A stretch of DNA of 64,000 nucleotides from an uncultured Siphonobacter sp. (GCA_913774715.1 CAJYHS010000108.1:1-64000); one strand, 5' to 3'. Positions 18,701-27,113 are shown, counted from the stretch's first letter. Program-made: numbers and translations. The notes: a model not told the origin generated them from the sequence alone.

Positions 18701-19278
18701 AGGATACCAACGGCGACGGCGTAATAAACGATTCCGATATGCGTCCGATTGGCAACGGTGTAGGAGCGAACCCCACCATTAACTTCGGCATTAACCTACA
18801 ACTGGCCTGGAAAGGGTTTGACTTTACGGCTGACTTCTCGGGGGGATCGGGTTATTCGGTAGTTCGGAATTATGAGTTACGCACGGCGTTTCAGAACGGC
18901 GGAGCGTTACTGAAAGACTTCTACGAAGATCGCTGGCACCGCGAGAATCCCTTTGACCTGAATAGTGCCTGGGTAGCCGGGAAATACCCTGCCTTACGCT
19001 TCAACGATGGCGGCCATAGTAATAACCGGGCTTCGGATTTCTGGCTTACCAACGTAACCTACCTGCGGATGCGGACGATGGAAGTAGGGTACTCATTGCC
19101 TCAACGTATCCTCGAAAAAGTAAAAGTGAAACGAGCCCGGATTTACTTCAATACGTATAACCTGTTCTCGATTGATAACCTGAAAAAAATTGGTATCGAT
19201 CCTGAGATTACGGAAGAAAACGGTCTGGCTTACCCTCAAAATAAATTCGTCAACGTCGGAGTGAATCTATCACTTTAA
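15799..19278 (+). CDS. SusC/RagA-type TonB-dependent outer-membrane transporter with STN domain
   Basis: A full-length 1159-residue outer-membrane transporter. After the signal peptide comes an STN domain (about 40-112: YRTLRKALQDIKTNYKVDIL, then LTPLGLNYQKM), the periplasmic signalling module that talks to FecR. Next is a carboxypeptidase-D-like beta-sandwich (about 150-232: VRGTVRDEATGEGLPGVNVI). The SusC plug contains DQALDEVVVVGYGEQKK and the NPLYVIDGIQ and IESITVLKDASAAIYGVRAA motifs. A long beta barrel ends in VNVGVNLSL. It imports oligosaccharides with the SusD lipoprotein encoded immediately downstream (10-base gap). The STN domain makes this a transducing receptor. Confidence 0.97.
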   Translation: MNKALPLCLWAGLTMLSGLGRSQTFARAETLRQETRTKLPAYRTLRKALQDIKTNYKVDILFENRVVDNLSIPTERLKGHTSAEQALKAVLTPLGLNYQKMKERSYIIVQEDKKVQAASAKTSFMMPSISGVTPMLSLQQTSLSADIPVRGTVRDEATGEGLPGVNVIVKGTSKGATTDATGSFRLDIPDGNAVLIFSSVGYQSQELAVGSQTILNITLKNSDQALDEVVVVGYGEQKKESITGAISTITSKDLEKVHGGSTVSSGLAGKIPGVTFRMNDGRPGSSANIQIRNMGNPLYVIDGIQKDAGQFNNISPNDIESITVLKDASAAIYGVRAANGVIVVTTKRGKMGSSNTINVDAYTGFQNWTRFPKTTNAYQWMLGKADAEMNQYGRTDITQEELNKWQQGTETGYKSFDWFKYIVQKNAPQYNLNINATGGSDKINYYISATHLFQNSVLGREFTFKRTNIQSNVDAQITNSLKVGVQINGRIETRDNPGVPGGDDYWAPRFALFRNRPTERPFANDNPEYLNDIGHNDTNWGLLNKNKSGYWREDWRVLQTNFVGEYRSPIKGLTAKATYSYYFADRLMNGHEYTYDAFTYYKDTDKYVRTGGSTNPWRERGTRKILENVTQGQINYQNSFGKHNFAATFVAERIARRELDVWVHSVPQTNELPLLQFADMDTYNDSDIQTARAGYIGRVNYNYQNKIFLEVAGRRDASYKFAPSKRWGFFPSISGGWRITEEPFFKNLMGGDRVLTNLKLRGSYGALGDDDVGIGDFDYVSGYNYGSSTVIIDGQVIKGSRDRGVPITNISWFTSKILDFGLDYTLLNGKFSGSLDYFNRKRTGLRGRKYDVLVPSELGYGLPDENVNSDAQMGGEGSLFYNTKINEVNFTIGGNLSYSRRKFLQSYKPRWNNSWDYYRNSSENRFNDLYWGHHVIGRFESLSQIAEYGVNIDGQGNKTLLPGDLIYQDTNGDGVINDSDMRPIGNGVGANPTINFGINLQLAWKGFDFTADFSGGSGYSVVRNYELRTAFQNGGALLKDFYEDRWHRENPFDLNSAWVAGKYPALRFNDGGHSNNRASDFWLTNVTYLRMRTMEVGYSLPQRILEKVKVKRARIYFNTYNLFSIDNLKKIGIDPEITEENGLAYPQNKFVNVGVNLSL

Positions 19279-19288
19279 TCTGCTGACT

Positions 19289-21166
19289 ATGAAAAAGATA
19301 CATTACGTAAGTTTTCTGGTACTGATGTGGGTAGGCTGGTCCTGCAACGATCAGAAGTTTCTTGACAAAGACCCTACGAATATTCTCACCAACGATAAAG
19401 TCTGGCAGAGTCCAAACCTGGTGTTAACCGTACTGGTGGATTTGTATGACCGGTATCCCGAAGTGCAGAGCACTGAAAAATGGGTGGAATACGCCAACTT
19501 CGACGAGGCCTTTGCTTCAAGTGCGGGGGAGTATTACCGTCACAAAAACCAGGAGTATAACTATGACTGGTGGAACTACTGGGATTATGGCTACCTGCGG
19601 GAGATGAACCTCTTCATCCAGAAATGTACGGAAGCCACTCAGCTTGATGAAGCCAGTAAAAAGCGGTTTCTGGCCGAGGCTCGTTACCTGCGAGCGTCGT
19701 TTTATTTCGAGGAAGTGAAACGAATGGGCGGTGTGCCTTTGATTCTGGAACCGTTGCAGTACGATTTCAGCGGCGATCCAACGTACCTGCAATACGCACG
19801 GGCCAAAGAATCAGAGATTTATGATTTCGTGATTGCTGAGATGGAAGCTATCAAAAATGACCTGCCGAGCGATCCGAATACCAAATCACGGGCGACGAAA
19901 GGACTGGCTTTAGCTACGGAAGCACGGGCGGCTTTGTACGCGGGTTCGATTGCCAAGTATGGTGTAAACACACCGCAGGTTACCCTGCCCGGTGGAGAAG
20001 TAGGCATTGAAGCAAGTAAAGCTACCGCTTATTTCCAGCAGTCGCTGAAGGCTTCGGAAGAGCTGATTGCTTTAGGACAATATGCGTTATACCTGAAGAA
20101 ACCGACGGATTTATCAGACAATTTCGCCAGCTTATTTACGGATAAATCGAATAATGCAGAAGCCATTTTTGTGAAGGATTTCAAGCTCAAAAGCGGAAAG
20201 ACGACCGACTGGACGATTATCAATCAACCTCGTTCAGTAGCGGAAGAGCAGCAGGGCGGTCGCCTGAATCCTTCGCTGAATCTGGTGCAATCCTTTGAAA
20301 AACTGGATAATACGTTTGCTACCTATGCGTACACCGATGCTAGCGGAGCGAATCGTTACTTCTCCAATCCACTCGAATTATTCGCGGGAAGGGATGCTCG
20401 TCTGGCTGGAACGGTGATTCTGCCGGGGAGTCAGTTTAAAGGAAAGACCGTCGACATCTGGGCGGGTTATCAGCTGGCTAATAATACGGTGGTTTCTGGA
20501 GATAACTTCGGTGCCCGGAAGGTATTACCCGGCAAGACAACGGAAGAGCAAGTCGTTGGTTTTGACGGCCCGATTGATGGACTGGAGTTCAGTGCCCAGA
20601 CGGGTTTTTACGTACGGAAATACCAGGATCCTACCGTGGGTTCGGGACAATTAGGCACGCGAAGCGAAGTATGGTGGATTCGGTATCGCTACGCTGAAGT
20701 ATTACTCAATGCTGCCGAAGCGGCTTTCGAACTGGGCCAGAACGCCAAAGCGGCGGGGTATATGAATCAGGTTCGGAAACGGGCTGGTTTTACGAAAGAC
20801 CTTGTAGCGGCTGATCTTACCTTTGATCGCATCGTGCACGAGCGGAAAGTAGAGTTAGCCTTTGAAAACCACATTCTCTTCGACATGAAACGCTGGCGGC
20901 TGGCCCACGTGGTCTGGAATGGGAATGCCACCGATCTGACCACCCAACCTGGTGTGGCAACGGAAACCAGCACCCGAATTTTCGGACTGTGGCCCTACAA
21001 AGTGTACGCTCCCGGAACGGATCAAAATGGCAAGTGGATTTTCAAGAAGATTATTCCTTCGAACGTAACTAATCCGCATCGCTTCCGACTGGGTAACTAT
21101 TACTCGCTTATTAATGAAGAAATACGCAGTAATAACCCAAAAATCGTTAAAAATCCGAATCAGTAA
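19289..21166 (+). CDS. SusD/RagB-type nutrient-binding lipoprotein
   Basis: A 625-residue surface lipoprotein that lids the SusC channel and binds the glycan. The lipobox WVGWSC puts the acylated Cys at residue 19. The family start is seen in FLDKDPTNILTNDKVWQSP, and the TPR-like helices in AEARYLRASFYFEEVKRMGGVPLI (split across residues 130-155). The C-terminal SusD/RagB domain includes RYRYAEVLLNAAEAAF, VRKRAG and ERKVELAFENHILFDMKRW. Length is toward the long side for SusD. It starts 10 bases after susC and 14 bases before the next gene, so the three form one operon. The start region reads ACTATGAAAAA. Confidence 0.97.
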   Translation: MKKIHYVSFLVLMWVGWSCNDQKFLDKDPTNILTNDKVWQSPNLVLTVLVDLYDRYPEVQSTEKWVEYANFDEAFASSAGEYYRHKNQEYNYDWWNYWDYGYLREMNLFIQKCTEATQLDEASKKRFLAEARYLRASFYFEEVKRMGGVPLILEPLQYDFSGDPTYLQYARAKESEIYDFVIAEMEAIKNDLPSDPNTKSRATKGLALATEARAALYAGSIAKYGVNTPQVTLPGGEVGIEASKATAYFQQSLKASEELIALGQYALYLKKPTDLSDNFASLFTDKSNNAEAIFVKDFKLKSGKTTDWTIINQPRSVAEEQQGGRLNPSLNLVQSFEKLDNTFATYAYTDASGANRYFSNPLELFAGRDARLAGTVILPGSQFKGKTVDIWAGYQLANNTVVSGDNFGARKVLPGKTTEEQVVGFDGPIDGLEFSAQTGFYVRKYQDPTVGSGQLGTRSEVWWIRYRYAEVLLNAAEAAFELGQNAKAAGYMNQVRKRAGFTKDLVAADLTFDRIVHERKVELAFENHILFDMKRWRLAHVVWNGNATDLTTQPGVATETSTRIFGLWPYKVYAPGTDQNGKWIFKKIIPSNVTNPHRFRLGNYYSLINEEIRSNNPKIVKNPNQ

Positions 21167-21180
21167 ACGCATCCGAACTG

Positions 21181-21873
21181 ATGAAAAAATATCTCATTTT
21201 ATTGTTGATGGGAGGTTTGGTAACCGCCTGTAAATTAGATAACTACGATCCTCCTGCTTCAGAGTTGAGTGGCCGGATTGTCTACAAAGGTGAACCCATT
21301 GGCGTGGAATATAACAACGTAACGTTCGAGTTATGGGAACCGGGTTGGGGTAAAAAAGGCTCCATTAACGTCAACGTTGATCAGGACGGATCGTACGCAA
21401 CGAAGCTTTTTAATGGCGATTACAAATTGATCATTCCTTCCTATCAGGGACCATTCAAATCCATTCCAAATGCGGAGACGAAATCAGATACTATTCCGGT
21501 TCAGCTTCGTGGGAGTCGCACGATGGACATTGAAGTAATACCCTACTACATGATTCGGAACGCAACGTTTTCGGGCGGTGAGAAGAAGGTTTCGGCTCAG
21601 TTTTCCATCGAAAAAATCATTACCGATGCCTCGGCTAAAAACATTGAGGAGGTGGCTTTATACATCAGCAAAACCGCTTTTGTTGACGTTCGCACCAACA
21701 TTGCTTCCCAGGTAATTAAAGGAGCGGACTTGAAAACCATGACTGGCATTCAGATGCAGGTAACCGTTCCTACGATCACGCCCGCTCAGAATTTCGTGTT
21801 TGCCCGGGTGAAGTTAAAAGTAAGTGGGGTAGAAGACCCGATTTTCTCGGCTATTCAAAAAGTGACCTACTAA
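21181..21873 (+). CDS. DUF3823 surface lipoprotein of the Sus-type operon
   Basis: A 230-residue lipoprotein; the lipobox GGLVTAC makes Cys17 the acylation site. DUF3823 domains fill the rest: an N-terminal carboxypeptidase-regulatory-like beta-sandwich (LSGRIVYKGEPIG, then VNVDQDGSYATKLFNGDYKL) and a second beta domain (YYMIRNATFSGGEKKVSAQFSI). The family is found almost only directly after susD, in the place of SusE/SusF, and is thought to be a surface glycan-binding protein. Ligand is unknown. It begins 14 bases after susD and is followed by a strong terminator, so it ends the sigma-to-lipoprotein operon. Confidence 0.88.
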   Translation: MKKYLILLLMGGLVTACKLDNYDPPASELSGRIVYKGEPIGVEYNNVTFELWEPGWGKKGSINVNVDQDGSYATKLFNGDYKLIIPSYQGPFKSIPNAETKSDTIPVQLRGSRTMDIEVIPYYMIRNATFSGGEKKVSAQFSIEKIITDASAKNIEEVALYISKTAFVDVRTNIASQVIKGADLKTMTGIQMQVTVPTITPAQNFVFARVKLKVSGVEDPIFSAIQKVTY

Positions 21874-21881
21874 GCTTTTTC

Positions 21882-21914
21882 AGCTTCCCGAAAGTTCAAA
21901 ACTTTCGGGAAGCT
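21882..21914 (+). terminator. Intrinsic terminator closing the Sus-type operon
   Basis: Fifteen-base arms (21882-21896 and 21900-21914) with the core CCCGAAAGTT/AACTTTCGGG pair perfectly around CAA. It begins 8 bases after the DUF3823 stop. The same core recurs in the terminator at 45897. Confidence 0.85.
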
Positions 21915-22079
21915 CTCATCTACTATTACCCTCGGTAACTTTTCAATGATTACTATTTACTTCCGAATGAGTTAAAACAAGACCAATCGTGCTTTTATAA
22001 TTACCATTTCAGAAATCGCCAGAATGTGAAGGAGTTAGTATCTTGTAAAAGCAAAGCAAGTTTTATTCTCAACTCTTAC

Positions 22080-22101
22080 TGTAAGGCAGTGCTGAAGAAA
22101 T
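22080..22101 (+). promoter_or_regulatory. Shared upstream element (GTAAGG-CAG-GAAGAAAT), copy 1
   Basis: This stretch, 44 bases before the GH43 start, closely resembles 38198-38220 upstream of the hybrid kinase: TGTAAGG, then CAG, then a C, then GAAGAAAT, at matching spacing with one inserted base. The shared sequence sits just upstream of start codons in both cases. It could be a promoter/leader element. The meaning is unknown. Confidence 0.3.
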
Positions 22102-22145
22102 AAAAGCCGTTTCACATTCCTCTTAAACACTATTTAGTCTCGTTC

Positions 22146-23141
22146 ATGCGGAAGTTAACTCAATCCCTCAAACGTAAAAGTCTCTTAGTTCTGGCATTGG
22201 CTGGGGCTGCCTTCGGGGCCGAAGCTCAGAAAACAACATCTGGTAATCCCATCTTCCCCGGCTGGTACGCTGATCCTGAAGGAATTATATTTGGTAAGAC
22301 ATACTGGATTTATCCCACGTATTCGGCTCCCTATAACAAGCAGGTGTTCATGGATGCGTTCTCTTCACCCGATTTAGTGAACTGGAAAAAGCATCCCAAT
22401 ATCATAGATACCAGTGCGGTAAAGTGGGCGAAGCGGGCGATGTGGGCACCGTCCATTATTGAGAAAAAAGGTAAGTATTACCTCTTTTTTGGTGCAAATG
22501 ATATTCAGAATGATCAGGAAAAAGGCGGGATTGGTGTAGCCGTAGCGAATAAACCGGAAGGCCCCTTCAAGGATCTTTTGGGTAAGCCGCTGGTGGATAA
22601 GTTTCATAACGGTGCTCAGCCTATCGATCAGTACGTGTTTAAAGATAAAGACGGCGAATATTACCTGATTTACGGCGGCTGGAAACACTGCAACATTGCC
22701 CACCTAACGCAGGATTTCAAGGGATTTATTCCTTTTGAAGACGGTAAAACGTTCAAAGAAATTACACCTGCCAATTATGTAGAAGGTCCCTTGATGTTCA
22801 TCCGTAACGGTAAGTACTACTTCATGTGGTCCGAAGGCGGTTGGACGGGTCCCAACTACTCCGTGGCGTATGCCGTGGGCGACTCACCTTTCGGGCCTTT
22901 CGAACGCGTGGGAACCATTCTCCAGCAGGATGCCCAGGTAGCCCGAGGTGCGGGGCACCACTCCGTTATTCAGCGACCCGGCACGGACGACTGGTATATC
23001 ATTTACCACCGTCGCCCTCTGAGCGAAACCGACGCCAACCACCGCGAGACTTGTATTGAACGTATGCACTTTGATGACAAAGGCATGATTCAGCCCGTGA
23101 AGATTACCTTCGAAGGCGTTCAGAAACAGCCTGTTAAGTAG
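22146..23141 (+). CDS. Secreted GH43 family glycoside hydrolase
   Basis: A 331-residue exported protein with a signal peptide (about 1-27, ending GAEAQ) and a five-bladed GH43 beta propeller. The catalytic triad is visible: general base D43 in GWYADPE, pKa-tuning D161 in PIDQY, and general acid E213 in NYVEGP. MWAPSIIEKKGKYYLFF is the standard blade-1/2 motif. GH43 enzymes are inverting arabinofuranosidases, arabinanases or xylosidases; the propeller is complete but lacks the extra C-terminal beta-sandwich of many xylosidases. It lies 270 bases after the Sus-type operon in the same direction and very likely belongs to the same utilisation locus. Confidence 0.92.
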   Translation: MRKLTQSLKRKSLLVLALAGAAFGAEAQKTTSGNPIFPGWYADPEGIIFGKTYWIYPTYSAPYNKQVFMDAFSSPDLVNWKKHPNIIDTSAVKWAKRAMWAPSIIEKKGKYYLFFGANDIQNDQEKGGIGVAVANKPEGPFKDLLGKPLVDKFHNGAQPIDQYVFKDKDGEYYLIYGGWKHCNIAHLTQDFKGFIPFEDGKTFKEITPANYVEGPLMFIRNGKYYFMWSEGGWTGPNYSVAYAVGDSPFGPFERVGTILQQDAQVARGAGHHSVIQRPGTDDWYIIYHRRPLSETDANHRETCIERMHFDDKGMIQPVKITFEGVQKQPVK

Positions 23142-23293
23142 CGTTTGAGGAGGTTTGAAAATCGTTTGAATAAGGTTTAACTGGCGAATGGAACATGAAC
23201 CAGCTTTATCAAACAAAAGTCAAACTTCCTCCACTCAGATCTTTTCAAACTTTCTCCAACCATTTTCAAACCTCAAACTATTTTATCAGTACT

Positions 23294-25714
23294 ATGAAAA
23301 AACGTTTTCTTTTGCTGGCCGCTCTGGCTACGCATGGCTGGGTACAGGCTCAGGTAGGACGGGCACCTGCGTATCCGCTTATTACACATGATCCTTATTT
23401 CAGCGTTTGGTCTACCACGGATCAGTTAACATCTTCGCCAACGAAGCACTGGACGGGAACTGACCAGCCATTATTGGGTGTATTGACGGTTGACGGCGTG
23501 AATTACCGTTTTCTGGGACAGGAAGCGAAGGGGTACGATACCATTATTCCCACGGCTGATGAGGAAGGGTATTCCGTAAAATACAGCGAAAGTGAGCCTA
23601 AATCGGGATGGAATACGCTCAGTTTTTCAGATAACGACTGGAAGTCTGGAAAGGCACCGTTCAGCGATGATAAAAATCAGGCGGCCACGCACTGGGACAG
23701 TAAAAATCTCTGGACGCGGCGGACGTTTGATCTCAAGCAGGTGCCTTCGGAGCCGGTGTTCCTGAAACTGCAGCACGATGATAATGTCGAGGCCTATCTG
23801 AACGGCGAGCAGATTTATTCGCACAAGGGCTGGATTCATAAATTTGAATACATTCCTCTGAAATCGAAATTGAAAGCTGGCAAAAACGTACTGGCCATTC
23901 ACGTGGCTAATACGGCGGGCGGAGCTTTTCTGGATGCCGGATTAGTGAAAGAAAAAGTTTCGAAGGAGAAGGTAACCATGCAAACGGCTCAGCAGAAAAA
24001 CGTAGAGTTCACGGCCACACAAACCAAGTACACGTTTACCTGTGGTAAAGTGGATCTGGACGTAACCTTTGCTTCGCCTTTGTTACTCAACGACTTAGAT
24101 ATTTACGCTCGTCCGGTTACTTACGTGACGTATCGGGTAAAAGCGAACGATGGAGCTTCGCATCCGGTGAATTTTTACTTCGGAGCTTCAACGAATCTGG
24201 CTACGAATGTACCCACTCAGGCGGTAACGGCAACGGTAGCTTCCACGAATGAATACACTGCTCTGAAAACCGGAACGAAAGATCAGCCGATCCTGAAAAA
24301 ACGCGGCGATGACCTTCGCATTGACTGGGGTTACTTCTACGTAGCGGCTCCGAAGAATAATCAGGCCGTACAAAGCATTAGTGCGATGCCTTCACTGAAA
24401 GGCCAGAAATCGGCTATTAATGAAGGAAAATCATTATTCCTGAACACGATGGTAAATCTGGGTTCGGTAAATGCGACGCCAAAGGAGCAATACCTGATGG
24501 TGGCTTACGATGATATTGAGTCCATTCAATACTTTGGCCAGAACCTGAAACCCTGGTGGAAAGAAAAAGGCTCAACCATTGAAAAGGAAATTACCAAGGC
24601 AATTACTGAATACAAATCAGTGATCGAAAAGTGCGAGGCTTTTGATAAGCAGATGTTCGCCGATGCCAAAAAAGCGGGCGGTGAAGAATACGCCCGGCTG
24701 TGCGTACTGGCGTATCGTCAGTCGGCAGCGGCTCATAAACTGGTGAAAAGTCCGCAGGGTGAAACGCTGTATCTGTCTAAAGAAAACTTCAGTAATTGCT
24801 GTATCAATACCGTTGATTTAACTTATCCGTCGGCTCCGTTATACCTGTTGTATAACCCTGAGTTACTCAAAGGCATGATGAACGGAATTTTCTATTACAG
24901 CGAAAGTGGTAAGTGGAAAAAGCCTTTCGCCGCTCACGACCTGGGAACGTATCCGCTGGCGAACGATCAGGTGTATGGCGAGGATATGCCCGTGGAAGAA
25001 TCGGGTAACATGGTAATTCTGGCAGCGGCCATCGCTAAAACGGAAGGTAATCCCGAGTACGCTCGTAAGCACTGGAAAACGCTGACTACCTGGGCAGAAT
25101 ACCTGCTGAAAGAAGGGTTTGATCCAGCGAATCAGTTATGTACGGACGATTTTGCCGGTCACTTGGCTCGTAATGCTAATCTTTCTGCGAAAGCGATTGT
25201 TGGTCTGGGTTGTTATGCCATGCTGGCTGAGCAATTGGGTGAAAAAGCCACTGCCGAGAAGTTCCGTAAGAGTGCCGAAGAAATGGTGCAGAAATGGATG
25301 CAAATCGCGGATGATGGCGACCATTATGCTCTGACTTTCGATAAAAAAGGAACCTGGAGCCAGAAGTATAACCTGGTTTGGGATAAGGTATTAAACCTGA
25401 AACTATTTCCGAAATCAGTGTACGATAAGGAAATTAAGTATTACCTCACCAAGCAGAATTCATACGGATTACCACTCGATAGCCGCAAGACCTATACCAA
25501 ATCCGACTGGATCGTATGGACGGCTACGTTAGCGGATAATCAGAAAGATTTCGATGCCTTGATTAATCCTTTGATGAAGTATGCTCACGAAACGTCATCA
25601 CGCGTTCCCATCAGCGACTGGCACGAAACGACCAATGGCGATAAAATTGGTTTTCAGGCTCGTAGTGTAGTGGGAGGGTACTTTATGAAGTTACTCGAAG
25701 AGAAAATTAAATAA
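23294..25714 (+). CDS. Glutaminase-A-like secreted protein (DUF4964/DUF5127/DUF4965/DUF1793 architecture)
   Basis: I place the start at 23294, where a signal peptide begins (MKKRFLLLAALATHGWVQA), giving 806 residues; the upstream in-frame ATG at 23195 adds a non-hydrophobic leader. The early segment PLITHDPYFSVWSTTDQL is the DUF4964 hallmark. A beta-sandwich insert (about 110-215) resembles carbohydrate-binding domains. The C-terminal half is an (alpha/alpha) toroid with DLTYPSAPLYLLYNPELLKG and AHDLGTYPLANDQVYGED. The family is named after fungal glutaminase A but is common in Bacteroidetes polysaccharide loci, where a glycosidase role is plausible and unproven. It sits between two GH43 genes. 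Confidence 0.85.
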   Translation: MKKRFLLLAALATHGWVQAQVGRAPAYPLITHDPYFSVWSTTDQLTSSPTKHWTGTDQPLLGVLTVDGVNYRFLGQEAKGYDTIIPTADEEGYSVKYSESEPKSGWNTLSFSDNDWKSGKAPFSDDKNQAATHWDSKNLWTRRTFDLKQVPSEPVFLKLQHDDNVEAYLNGEQIYSHKGWIHKFEYIPLKSKLKAGKNVLAIHVANTAGGAFLDAGLVKEKVSKEKVTMQTAQQKNVEFTATQTKYTFTCGKVDLDVTFASPLLLNDLDIYARPVTYVTYRVKANDGASHPVNFYFGASTNLATNVPTQAVTATVASTNEYTALKTGTKDQPILKKRGDDLRIDWGYFYVAAPKNNQAVQSISAMPSLKGQKSAINEGKSLFLNTMVNLGSVNATPKEQYLMVAYDDIESIQYFGQNLKPWWKEKGSTIEKEITKAITEYKSVIEKCEAFDKQMFADAKKAGGEEYARLCVLAYRQSAAAHKLVKSPQGETLYLSKENFSNCCINTVDLTYPSAPLYLLYNPELLKGMMNGIFYYSESGKWKKPFAAHDLGTYPLANDQVYGEDMPVEESGNMVILAAAIAKTEGNPEYARKHWKTLTTWAEYLLKEGFDPANQLCTDDFAGHLARNANLSAKAIVGLGCYAMLAEQLGEKATAEKFRKSAEEMVQKWMQIADDGDHYALTFDKKGTWSQKYNLVWDKVLNLKLFPKSVYDKEIKYYLTKQNSYGLPLDSRKTYTKSDWIVWTATLADNQKDFDALINPLMKYAHETSSRVPISDWHETTNGDKIGFQARSVVGGYFMKLLEEKIK

Positions 25715-25733
25715 CTATAGTAAGTAATAGAAT

Positions 25734-25770
25734 AATGAATGCCGGTCTAAATAGCTGGCATTCATTATTT
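25734..25770 (+). terminator. Intrinsic terminator of the glutaminase-like gene
   Basis: Ten-base arms AATGAATGCC and GGCATTCATT pair perfectly around a 13-base loop and run into ATTTTAG, about 20 bases after the stop. Confidence 0.8.
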
Positions 25771-25833
25771 TAGTAGAGCAAGTCAGAAAAACCTCCGTTT
25801 CCTTAAGCCGATTGAGATCGCAAGCTCAGCAGG

Positions 25834-25997
25834 GTCCTTTGCTTCGCTCCAGATGACAGGGATTGAGTTACTCAATGGTCTATTCTTCTATAACTTTCAT
25901 CTCGATCGTAGAGAAAGACCTTACTAGAGGTGCAAAAAGTTTCCCTGTAATAAAAGAGCTTGCAAGTCAAGTCCTTCGCTTTGCTATGGACGACAGG
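25834..25997. repeat. Degenerate intergenic repeat, two half-copies
   Basis: Two 27-base segments, 25834-25860 and 25971-25997, are direct repeats matching at 21 of 27 positions (GTCCTT-GCTT-GCT...GACAGG). They read like the dispersed CCTTTGCTTCGCTCCAGATGACAGG-type intergenic repeat seen in many bacterial genomes. About 110 bases lie between them. No frame is coding. The remainder of 25767-26047 holds the upstream region of the second GH43 gene, including AGTATT-GAA-AATACT (26018-26032), an inverted repeat close to its start. Confidence 0.4.
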
Positions 25998-26047
25998 TAA
26001 GGGGAGCACATTATATTAGTATTGAAAATACTTACGCTCTAAATTCT

Positions 26048-27076
26048 ATGAAAAAACTAGTATTCTTCTGTTTGTTGGCATTGGGAAGCCAGGCCCAGAC
26101 GTTCACCAATCCCTTATTACCCTCGGGAGCTGACCCCTGGAGTGTCTACCATGAAGGAAATTATTACTACATGCACACGACCGGGAATTCCCTGCAGTTA
26201 CGCTCCACTAAATTCATTACCGACCTGAAGTCGGCCACTCCGAAAACGATCTGGAAGCCGCCCGTTTCAGGTCCTTATTCCAAAGATATCTGGGCACCGG
26301 AGATTCATTTTATTCAGGGAAAGTGGTACGTCTACTTCACGGGTAACGATGGGAAGAGTGGAGATAATCGACGCATTTACGTGCTCGAAAATAGTTCACC
26401 TAACCCGATGGAAGGAGATTGGGTAATGAAGGGTAAAATCAGCGATGAGAGCGACCAGTGGGCTATTGATGGGTCGGTATTTGAGTATCAGGGAAAACTA
26501 TACATGATCTGGTCGGGCTGGGATCATGTGAGCAAAACCGATGAAATGCAGAATATTTATATTGCCGCTCTCAAAAATCCCTGGACCGTAGAAAGCAAAC
26601 GGGTTTTGATTTCAACACCTGAGTTACCCTGGGAGCGTTACTGGGATAATACCACGGCGGGCAAACCCGGTCGTCCGGTGTATGTGAACGAAGGACCTCA
26701 GTTTCTGAAACATGGGAATAAGGTATTCGTCGTGTACTCAGCCAGTGGCTGCTGGACCAATACTTATGCATTGGGATTGTTGACCGCGAAAAATGGAGCT
26801 AATCTGCTGGATCCTAAAAGCTGGAAGAAGCGTAATCAACCCGTGTTCGAACAATCACAAGCCAACAAAGTATACGGTACGGGTCATAATTCGTTCTTCA
26901 AATCGCCCGATGGAAAAGAAGACTGGTTCTTATACCACGCCAATTCCGGCCCCGATGAAGGTTGCGGAGGCAAACGGGCACCTAGGGCCCAGAAAATCAA
27001 CTGGAATGCCGACGGAACACCTGATTTTGGCAAACCCACGGCGGATGGCCTAGCCATTAAAGAACCTTCGAGGTAG
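26048..27076 (+). CDS. Secreted GH43 family glycoside hydrolase (arabinofuranosidase-like)
   Basis: A 342-residue exported protein; the signal peptide is short (about 1-16, ending GSQAQ). It is a GH43 five-bladed propeller with base D29 in SGADPWS, D141 in AIDGSV and acid E215 in NEGPQF. DIWAPEIHFIQGKWYVYF is the family's second-blade motif. The sequence type (ADPWSVYHEGNYYYM) resembles alpha-L-arabinofuranosidases of GH43 more than the first GH43 of this locus, so the two enzymes likely cut different linkages. Transcribed rightward after its own upstream region. The start region reads CTATGAAAAAAC. Confidence 0.92.
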   Translation: MKKLVFFCLLALGSQAQTFTNPLLPSGADPWSVYHEGNYYYMHTTGNSLQLRSTKFITDLKSATPKTIWKPPVSGPYSKDIWAPEIHFIQGKWYVYFTGNDGKSGDNRRIYVLENSSPNPMEGDWVMKGKISDESDQWAIDGSVFEYQGKLYMIWSGWDHVSKTDEMQNIYIAALKNPWTVESKRVLISTPELPWERYWDNTTAGKPGRPVYVNEGPQFLKHGNKVFVVYSASGCWTNTYALGLLTAKNGANLLDPKSWKKRNQPVFEQSQANKVYGTGHNSFFKSPDGKEDWFLYHANSGPDEGCGGKRAPRAQKINWNADGTPDFGKPTADGLAIKEPSR

Positions 27077-27083
27077 ATTGAGA

Positions 27084-27107
27084 GGCAGGCGAAAGCCTGC
27101 CTTCTTT
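27084..27107 (+). terminator. Intrinsic terminator, GGCAGGC-GAAA-GCCTGCC
   Basis: Seven-base GC-rich arms around a GAAA tetraloop (27084-27101), then TTCTTTG. It begins 7 bases after the stop of the second GH43 gene. Confidence 0.85.
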
Positions 27108-27113
27108 GTTACT

